A stretch of 22,487 nucleotides of DNA from an uncultured Clostridia bacterium (lineage in GTDB: Bacteria > Bacillota_A > Clostridia > TANB77 > CAG-508), in the NCBI GenBank assembly GCA_944392525.1, contig CALXXB010000022.1:1-22487 (forward strand), in the 5' to 3' direction. Position 1 is the first letter of the stretch. Each line of letters begins with the position of its first letter. The position numbers and the translations under genes are program-made. Of the stretch, positions 16,651 through 22,487 are shown one piece after another. The notes under the pieces are model-generated. The model was given only the letters and a program-made list of their open reading frames with translations, was not told where the DNA came from and did not search any database.

Positions 16651-17172
16651 TTATAAGTCAAAAAGAACAGTCTTATTTTCTTTTAGTGATTTTTTTACAT
16701 CTATAATCCTTTGATTACTTGAACCTCTAAATCTTAATTTAATATCTTTCTTATCTATATCAAACTTTCCATCTACTAAAACATCTATATATGATAATAA
16801 TTCAGGAGTTTCTTTCCACTCTTTACACATTCTACCTAAAATATCTGTTTCAAATGTAAATCCTGAATAGCACCAAATATTTTTGTCTGGAAATTTCTCT
16901 GTCACTTTTCTTAGTAACGGTAATAATCCTTGTTGATTTACATGTTCTAATGGTTCTCCTCCAAGTAATGTTAAACCTGCTATATATGGATGGTCCATTA
17001 AATCTATTATTTTATCTATTTCTTTATCTGTAAATTCATTTCCATAATGAAAATCCCAAGCCTCTTCATTAAAACAGCCTTTACAATGGTGATTACAACC
17101 ACTTACAAATAAAGATATTCTAACTCCTAATCCATTTGCTACATCAGCTTTTTTTATATCTGCATAATACAT
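16651..17172 (-). CDS. nrdG: Anaerobic ribonucleotide reductase activating protein (radical SAM)
   Basis: Radical-SAM activase that installs the glycyl radical on class III reductase NrdD, allowing deoxynucleotide synthesis without oxygen. The 173-residue protein has the [4Fe-4S] motif CNHHCKGCF (Cys26, Cys30, Cys33) and the LLGGEPL segment at about 74-80 that contacts SAM. The ATG at 17170-17172 has GAGG upstream. NrdG is usually encoded next to nrdD; here it follows a J-domain gene by 19 bases and no nrdD is in the window. Supports an anaerobic or facultative host. Confidence 0.95.
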   Translation of the reverse strand: MYYADIKKADVANGLGVRISLFVSGCNHHCKGCFNEEAWDFHYGNEFTDKEIDKIIDLMDHPYIAGLTLLGGEPLEHVNQQGLLPLLRKVTEKFPDKNIWCYSGFTFETDILGRMCKEWKETPELLSYIDVLVDGKFDIDKKDIKLRFRGSSNQRIIDVKKSLKENKTVLFDL

Positions 17173-17191
17173 TTATTTTCCTCTTTTCTTT

Positions 17192-17734
17192 TTAGAATGG
17201 TATCAAACTTCTCATAAATCCATTTGTCGCTGGTATAAACCATAAAGCTAGTCCAAGTACAACAACTATTATAAGTGTTATTATAGCTGCCATTTTATCT
17301 TCTTTCTTTATTTCTCTTGGTCCTTCACTTTTGTTCCTTTTCTTGAAAACATTCTTCACTAAATCTACCATAGACATAACAGTTCCAACTTTATATTTTT
17401 TTTCTTCTGTATTCTCTTGATTGTTTTTCTTTTGTTTTTTATTTCCCTGATTATTTACATTATTATCTCGGTTTCTATTTTGGTTATTTGTAGAATTTGT
17501 GTTATTAAATTGCTTCTCTTTCTGTAGCTCTATATCATATTGTTCTCTTAAAAAATCATCAGAAAGTACACGATAAGCTTCATTTAAATCTCTTACTTTT
17601 GCTTCTGCATATATTCTTTCTTCACCTTGGTATAAATCTGGATGATATTTTTTTACTAAAACTCTATATGCTTTTTCTATTATTTCCTTCGATGCTTTAG
17701 GATTAACTTCTAATAAATCATAATAATTTTTCAT
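17192..17734 (-). CDS. J-domain protein with C-terminal membrane anchor
   Basis: A 180-residue DnaJ-type co-chaperone. Residues 2-70 form the J domain with the Hsp70-contacting HPD at 31-33. About 76-115 is an Asn/Gln/Lys-rich low-complexity linker, then a basic stretch, and residues about 148-168 (AAIITLIIVVVLGLALWF) form one membrane helix near the C-terminus. It lacks the Gly/Phe, zinc-finger and C-terminal domains of true DnaJ, so it probably recruits DnaK to the inner face of the membrane. The ribosome-binding site (GAAAGTGG) is weak. It leads the transcript that includes nrdG. Confidence 0.85.
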   Translation of the reverse strand: MKNYYDLLEVNPKASKEIIEKAYRVLVKKYHPDLYQGEERIYAEAKVRDLNEAYRVLSDDFLREQYDIELQKEKQFNNTNSTNNQNRNRDNNVNNQGNKKQKKNNQENTEEKKYKVGTVMSMVDLVKNVFKKRNKSEGPREIKKEDKMAAIITLIIVVVLGLALWFIPATNGFMRSLIPF

Positions 17735-17768
17735 ATTTTTTCCACTTTCTTTTTTATTTTACAAAGAT

Positions 17769-17797
17769 ATTTTATAATAAAAAATATAAAATATCAA
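17769..17797 (-). promoter_or_regulatory. Promoter of the J-domain/nrdG unit
   Basis: TTGATA (17797-17792), 17-base spacer, TAAAAT (17774-17769), about 35 bases before the start codon. Confidence 0.65.
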
Positions 17798-17828
17798 TAG
17801 AAAACATATTATTATTTAATATAAAATA

Positions 17829-17856
17829 AAGCCACACAGAATATTCTATGTGGCTT
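17829..17856 (-). terminator. Terminator of ftsH
   Basis: AAGCCACATAGAAT / ATTCTGTGTGGCTT on the minus strand is a 28-base hairpin with one G-U pair, followed by TTTATTTTATATT. On the plus strand the wobble becomes a mismatch, so the minus strand is the functional one. Confidence 0.85.
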
Positions 17857-17867
17857 CATCTATGTTT

Positions 17868-19679
17868 TTATTGTTCATTAAATATTGCTTCAAATTCATC
17901 TGCTTCGATTTTCTCTTTTTCTAATAATACTCCTGCAACTTTGTGTAATTTATCTACATTTTCAGATAGAATTTGTTTCGCTCTATTGTATCCTTGATCT
18001 ACTATTTTCTTTGTTTCTTCATCAATTATAGCAGCTGTTTCTTCTGAGTATTCTTTTGTATGACCAAAGTCTCTACCTAAGAATACTTCTTCTTGTCCTT
18101 GTCCTAATGTTAATGTTCCTATTCTTTCACTCATACCATATTTTGTAACCATGCTTCTTGCAATTTTAGTTGCTCTTTCAATGTCATTACTTGCACCTGT
18201 TGATATATCATTTAATATAAGTGCTTCTGCTACTCTTCCTCCAAGTAATGATACTATATTTTCTTCCATCTCTGTCTTTGACATAAATGATTTATCTTCT
18301 GTTGGTCTATACATTGTATATCCGCCAGCCATACCTCTTGGTACTATCGATATTTGATGTACAGGGTCTTGTGTTGTTAAGAAATGACTTACAACTGCAT
18401 GACCTGCTTCATGATATGCAACTAATCTATTTTCTTTTTCACTTCTTACTTTTGTCTTTTTCTCTGGTCCCATTGTTACTTTTACCATTGCATCTTCAAT
18501 TTCTTGCATTCCTATTTCATTTAGATTACGTCTTGCTGCTAAAAGTGCTGCTTCGTTTAAAACATTCTCTAAATCTGCTCCTGCAAATCCTGATGTATTT
18601 TTAGCAATTACTTTTAAGTCAACATCATCTGCAAGTCTTTTCTTTCTACTGTGAACTTCTAATATTTGTTCTCTTGCTTTTACATCTGGCATACCTACTA
18701 CTATTTGTCTATCAAATCTTCCTGCTCTTAATAAAGCTTTATCTAATACGTCAGGCCTGTTTGTTGCGGCTAATACTATTACACCTTCATTTTCCGCAAA
18801 TCCATCCATCTCTACTAATAATTGGTTTAATGTTTGCTCTCTTTCGTCATGTCCTCCTCCAAGTCCAGCACCTCTTTGACGTCCTACTGCATCAATTTCA
18901 TCTATAAATATAATACATGGTGCATTTTTCTTAGCTTGATCAAATAAATCTCTTACTCTTGAAGCACCAACACCAACAAACATTTCAACAAAGTCTGAAC
19001 CACTTATTATAAAGAATGGTACTCCTGCTTCTCCCGCTACAGCTTTAGCAAGTAATGTCTTACCAGTACCTGGTTGACCAACAAGTAATACTCCTTTTGG
19101 TATTCTTGCTCCCATATCAGTATATTTTTTAGGGTTTTTCAAAAATTCTACTATTTCTTCTAGTTCTTCTTTTTCTTCATCTACACCTGCTACATCTTCA
19201 AATGTTATTCTATTTTTATCTGCTGGTGTCATCATTCTAGCTTTGCTCTTTCCAAAAGACATTGTTTTTCCACCGGCATTTCCATTTGATGTACCACCCA
19301 TCATTAAGAACCAGAATATAAAGAATATTATAAGTAATCCAAATGGTGTAAGTAAACTAAGTACTGTAATAAATATTGATTGAGATTTTTCTTCTAAAGT
19401 AAATGTTCCTTCTTTTAAATATTCCTCAACATAATTCATAAAATTTCCCATATCGGGGATATTTACTTCTTTTTTAGATTTATCATCTTTTAATGTTACT
19501 GTTGCTGTTACTCCATCTGATTCTATTTCAATATCTTCAACATTGTTATTATTAATATTAGTTATTAATTCTGAATACTTTAATTTAGCATCACTATTTT
19601 CCACTATTGATGATAGTACTACGATAAAAATAACCCCTATTATTAACCACATTGCTAATGTTTTAATTCCGTTTTTCAA
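17868..19679 (-). CDS. ftsH: ATP-dependent zinc metalloprotease FtsH
   Basis: Membrane AAA+ protease that extracts and degrades membrane and some soluble proteins. Order: membrane helix at about 7-25, an extracytoplasmic segment (26-100), a second helix at about 104-127, the AAA+ domain with Walker A GQPGTGKT (201-208), Walker B IIFIDE (256-261) and arginine fingers near 318-321, then the M41 peptidase domain with HEAGH at 423-427 and the later acidic ligand in [11 protein letters not shown]. The length of 603 residues is normal for Firmicutes. The start is TTG at 19677-19679, backed by GAGGAGG seven bases upstream and by the membrane helix; the next Met would trim it. It lies downstream of tilS with its own promoter in between. 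Confidence 0.97.
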   Translation of the reverse strand: MKNGIKTLAMWLIIGVIFIVVLSSIVENSDAKLKYSELITNINNNNVEDIEIESDGVTATVTLKDDKSKKEVNIPDMGNFMNYVEEYLKEGTFTLEEKSQSIFITVLSLLTPFGLLIIFFIFWFLMMGGTSNGNAGGKTMSFGKSKARMMTPADKNRITFEDVAGVDEEKEELEEIVEFLKNPKKYTDMGARIPKGVLLVGQPGTGKTLLAKAVAGEAGVPFFIISGSDFVEMFVGVGASRVRDLFDQAKKNAPCIIFIDEIDAVGRQRGAGLGGGHDEREQTLNQLLVEMDGFAENEGVIVLAATNRPDVLDKALLRAGRFDRQIVVGMPDVKAREQILEVHSRKKRLADDVDLKVIAKNTSGFAGADLENVLNEAALLAARRNLNEIGMQEIEDAMVKVTMGPEKKTKVRSEKENRLVAYHEAGHAVVSHFLTTQDPVHQISIVPRGMAGGYTMYRPTEDKSFMSKTEMEENIVSLLGGRVAEALILNDISTGASNDIERATKIARSMVTKYGMSERIGTLTLGQGQEEVFLGRDFGHTKEYSEETAAIIDEETKKIVDQGYNRAKQILSENVDKLHKVAGVLLEKEKIEADEFEAIFNEQ

Positions 19680-19721
19680 AATAATTCCTCCTCTTGTTTT
19701 ACTTTTGCATTTTCATATTGT

Positions 19722-19750
19722 TTTATAACATATATTTTTTTCTTTGTAAA
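19722..19750 (-). promoter_or_regulatory. Promoter of ftsH
   Basis: TTTACA (19750-19745), 17-base spacer, TATAAA (19727-19722). No clear terminator separates tilS from ftsH, so read-through from tilS is also likely. Confidence 0.68.
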
Positions 19751-19811
19751 CAATTTTTTTATGACGTTTTTATTACAAACAAGCATGTTTCACAAGATTT
19801 GCTACGGCTAC

Positions 19812-20798
19812 TTAATTTTCCTTTATAAAATAAATCTTATGATTTTTTATTAAAACTTTTGTATTTTTATTTGGTGTCAAATATTTATTACCTATATTAT
19901 TACTACATAACTTCATTATATCATCTATATGTACCTTAGATATTTCCTTACTTGTTCCAAATAGTCTTGTTATAGTATATAAAATAATCCTTGATTTTAT
20001 TACTTTTTCCTGATTATTAAAGCTTTTTAAGTCAATAACTATTTCTCTTTCGCTCTCACTAATCAACAACTCTTTATACATTTTTTCTATCTGTTTTTCT
20101 ATGTAATTTTCTTCATCTATTACAAGCTCTGATAATCTATTTATTGTTTCTATAATATTAGGATTAAATTCCTTCTTTACATACGGAATAACGATATTCC
20201 TGATTTTATTTCTTGTATATGTATTTTCAAAATTAGTTCTATCTATTCTTGGTTTTAACTTTTCTTCTTCACAATAATTTTCAATCTCAAATCTTTCACA
20301 TTCTATTAATGGTCTTATATATTTTCCTCTTCTAGCTTCTATACCTTTTAATCCTGTTATTCCGCTTCCTCTAAAAATGTTCATAATAATTGTTTCTGCT
20401 TTATCATTTTTGTTATGTGCAATAGATATTTTATTAGATCCTGTTTTTTCTAAAATTTCATCAAAGAATTTATATCTTGCATATCTTCCTGCTTCTTCAG
20501 TTCCTACTTTATTATTATTAGCAAGTTTTTGAACATCTATACTTTTTGAATAAAAATCTATATTGTTTTCTTCACAATATTTTTTTACATATTCTTCATC
20601 ATCTTTTGCTTCTTCTCTAATCATGTGATTTACATGCGCAACACAAAAATTAAAGTCTATAACACCATCATTTTTCAATTCATTTAATATATTTAGCATT
20701 GCCATTGAATCTGGTCCACCAGATACTGCTAACACTAGTTTATCTCCATTTTCTATTAAATTATATTTTTTTATTGTCTCTAAAACCTTTTCTTTCAT
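19812..20798 (-). CDS. tilS: tRNA(Ile)-lysidine synthetase, short form
   Basis: Converts C34 of the tRNA-Ile CAU anticodon to lysidine so that it reads AUA, an essential step. The N-type ATP pyrophosphatase P-loop SGGPDS is at residues 26-31, with AHVNHMIREEA near 54-64 and the HNKNDKAETIIMNIFRGSG segment at about 128-146. At 328 residues it is much shorter than the E. coli (about 430) or B. subtilis (about 470) enzymes and seems to lack most of the C-terminal domains; Aquifex has a similar short form. The ATG at 20796-20798 has GAGGAAG upstream. AUA codons are abundant in the window, so the enzyme must be active. In many Firmicutes hpt follows tilS; here ftsH follows directly. Confidence 0.93.
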   Translation of the reverse strand: MKEKVLETIKKYNLIENGDKLVLAVSGGPDSMAMLNILNELKNDGVIDFNFCVAHVNHMIREEAKDDEEYVKKYCEENNIDFYSKSIDVQKLANNNKVGTEEAGRYARYKFFDEILEKTGSNKISIAHNKNDKAETIIMNIFRGSGITGLKGIEARRGKYIRPLIECERFEIENYCEEEKLKPRIDRTNFENTYTRNKIRNIVIPYVKKEFNPNIIETINRLSELVIDEENYIEKQIEKMYKELLISESEREIVIDLKSFNNQEKVIKSRIILYTITRLFGTSKEISKVHIDDIMKLCSNNIGNKYLTPNKNTKVLIKNHKIYFIKEN

Positions 20799-20851
20799 TT
20801 CTTCTTCCTCTTTTTATAAAAAAATCATAAATAACACCTTAAATATCACTT

Positions 20852-20880
20852 ATTTTACTATATTTTTAGCGTTTTTTCAA
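20852..20880 (-). promoter_or_regulatory. Promoter of tilS
   Basis: TTGAAA (20880-20875), 17-base spacer, TAAAAT (20857-20852). The leader of about 45 bases contains AAGGTG followed by a four-codon open frame ATG ATT TTT TTA TAA (20828-20814) that runs up to the tilS ribosome-binding site. Confidence 0.7.
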
Positions 20881-20991
20881 GTACTTATATTTTAGTTCTT
20901 TATTTAACTTTTTATAATAGAGTTCTAAATTTCTTTATTTTTTTATCCTATATTCTTTCTTAAAAATTAATAGAACCTTTTAGTATACTAT

Positions 20992-21033
20992 AAAAAAAGC
21001 CTTAATCACTAAATTATTTAATAATTAAGACTT
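20992..21033 (-). terminator. Terminator of the surface-protein gene
   Basis: Minus strand AAGTCTTAAT and ATTAAGGCTT form a 10-bp stem with one G-U pair and a 17-base loop, ending in TTTTTTT. It starts 10 bases after the stop codon. Confidence 0.83.
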
Positions 21034-21042
21034 TTATATTTT

Positions 21043-22487
21043 TTAATTTATTCCTAGTGTGTATGGATTATATCTTGTTCCAGCGCCTCCCGTTATTGTT
21101 ACATTATCTCTTAAAGTAAACACTGGACGTAAACCATATGTAACAGAATATGAAAGTGTTGAATTGATACCATCACCACATAGATTCTCAACTGTTGGAT
21201 AACTACTTCCATTAGGTACATAGTATATAGAATGATTTTCACTTCTAGAGTAATAATCATCTGAAATATTACGAGAACCTAACCAGTAATCATCTCCAAT
21301 ATTCATTATTCCTCCAATTTTATTCATTTGTGTTACATCATATTCATAGTTTGTATCTGAACCTTTAAACTGAAGATAATCAGTTGAAGACTCTGAGTTT
21401 TTATTTGCTGGATTAGTTCCAATAGATCTTGCGTCCGATGCATACGTTGAATTTAAATAAGTTCTTGCTCTTTCATTAAGATAACTTATTGCTCCATTAT
21501 ATGATGATTTTGCAATATTAAAATATTGAGTTGTACTATTTGCAATCCCTGTTCCATTTCCTAATTCTACCTGAGTTACTGTTTCCATTGGTGTAATCTG
21601 GGTTCCATATCCTGAAGTATTATCCCATAAAACTACACAAGTTCTTGTTGTTCCCATTCCATCTCTATATGATACAAATTTTCCTACTTCAAATAAAGTC
21701 TCCTGTTCCCATTGTGCATATATAGTTCCACTCTCTGTAGGTGCATATTTAGTAGCATAATTACTTGTACTACCCACTTGAGTTCCTCCACTTAAATAAG
21801 TAAACCATCCTTTAAATTTGTATCCATTTTTAGTTGGATTTGGTATAGTAATTTCTTCTCCATAACTTGTTCCTAAATAATTCATAAGCACTACAGAGTT
21901 GAATTCTGAATATTGTGAACTTCCACCGTTAGGGTTTAATTTTGTTTTAATACTTTTACTATACAACGCATAATATGTTGCATTTTCCTTGACATCATAT
22001 AAAGTTGTATTTGGAATAGGTGTTGCATTTACATCATCTGTTGTACACCATCCTTTAAAACTATACCCACTTGGTTTTGATGCTGAATCCAAATTTATTG
22101 TTGCTCCTTTTGTTGTTCCATCAAAATATCCATATGCTGTTCCTGTTAAAGTTCTAGTATAATTATAATCTCTTGTAACTATATTTATTTTTTCAGTATA
22201 TATTGCATAATATGTTGCTGGTGCTTCTGTTGTTGGCGTCATACCATTTGTTGCAGTACTTGAAGTTGATACAAATGCATAATTTGTTCCACCTGGTCCA
22301 GTACTTAATGTTACACTACTTGGTATTGATACTGTTCCTTCATATTGATTTATTGAATAAGAGTTAGATATATATGTCCTTGTTCCATTTGATGTCGCAT
22401 ATGTTGAATCGTATCCTCCATAATAATTAAATCTTACTGATATCGTTCTTTCATATACTGCATATAATGTCGTTTGTGAAGTACTAC
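21043..22487 (-). CDS. InlB-type repeat surface protein, C-terminal 481 codons (5' end beyond window)
   Basis: Partial extracellular protein. The frame is open to the right edge, so the first ATG seen (22240-22242) is internal. Three tandem repeats of the Listeria-Bacteroides InlB B-repeat type lie at about 22460-22189, 22188-21952 and 21951-21700, with the marks GYSFKGWCT and GYKFKGWFT and closings TYYAIY, TYYALY, TIYAQW; an earlier repeat ends at the edge. The last 218 residues form a different domain with YWLGSRN, YGLRPVFTL and a terminal GAGTRYNPYTL, resembling the DUF6273-like ends of gut clostridial surface proteins. No LPxTG motif or C-terminal membrane helix is present, so anchoring must be by another part. 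Ser, Thr, Tyr, Asn and Gly dominate, unlike the neighbours. The role is probably adhesion or cell-surface binding. Confidence 0.85.
   Translation of the reverse strand, partial: STSQTTLYAVYERTISVRFNYYGGYDSTYATSNGTRTYISNSYSINQYEGTVSIPSSVTLSTGPGGTNYAFVSTSSTATNGMTPTTEAPATYYAIYTEKINIVTRDYNYTRTLTGTAYGYFDGTTKGATINLDSASKPSGYSFKGWCTTDDVNATPIPNTTLYDVKENATYYALYSKSIKTKLNPNGGSSQYSEFNSVVLMNYLGTSYGEEITIPNPTKNGYKFKGWFTYLSGGTQVGSTSNYATKYAPTESGTIYAQWEQETLFEVGKFVSYRDGMGTTRTCVVLWDNTSGYGTQITPMETVTQVELGNGTGIANSTTQYFNIAKSSYNGAISYLNERARTYLNSTYASDARSIGTNPANKNSESSTDYLQFKGSDTNYEYDVTQMNKIGGIMNIGDDYWLGSRNISDDYYSRSENHSIYYVPNGSSYPTVENLCGDGINSTLSYSVTYGLRPVFTLRDNVTITGGAGTRYNPYTLGIN

Overview
The window is AT-rich chromosomal DNA from a low-GC Firmicute, most likely an anaerobic, spore-forming member of the Clostridia. 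This rests on strong AGGAGG ribosome-binding sites, sigma-A type promoters, a Gram-positive form of S12, the folate/FAD tRNA methylase TrmFO, an anaerobic ribonucleotide reductase activase, a Spo0E-like phosphatase and an InlB-type surface protein. No plasmid, phage, CRISPR, tRNA or insertion sequence was seen. Every gene except asd lies on the minus strand. No gene-free stretch exceeds 300 bases.

Layout from left to right. (1) 1-2095: the str operon, rpsL-rpsG-fusA, with fusA cut by the window edge. It has a strong promoter, a hairpin at the predicted 5' end of the mRNA, and an unusually long, hairpin-rich rpsL-rpsG spacer. (2) 2097-3977: a self-contained two-gene unit with a near-consensus promoter and a strong terminator. 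It encodes a 59-residue and a 509-residue charged helical protein that I cannot assign; the two share an N-terminal pattern. This is the best candidate for something undescribed. (3) 4084-8964: trmFO and, upstream of it, a large SNF2/SWIM helicase, separated by a nested inverted-repeat element that fills the gap.

(4) 9041-13164: the aspartate/diaminopimelate branch, with asd on the plus strand converging on a lysC-dapA-dapB operon. The four enzymes carry aspartate to tetrahydrodipicolinate, the precursor of peptidoglycan diaminopimelate and lysine. No lysine riboswitch is present. (5) 13211-13560: a Spo0E-like small gene with its own promoter and two tandem terminators. (6) 13621-16295: a pair of M16 peptidase homologues, one with and one without the zinc motif.

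(7) 16334-16647: rpsU with a perfect-consensus promoter. (8) 16651-17797: a membrane-anchored J-domain protein followed by nrdG, without nrdD beside it. (9) 17829-20880: tilS and ftsH, each with its own promoter; the hpt gene that often sits between them is missing. (10) 20992-22487: the C-terminal part of a repeat-containing surface protein, cut by the right edge.
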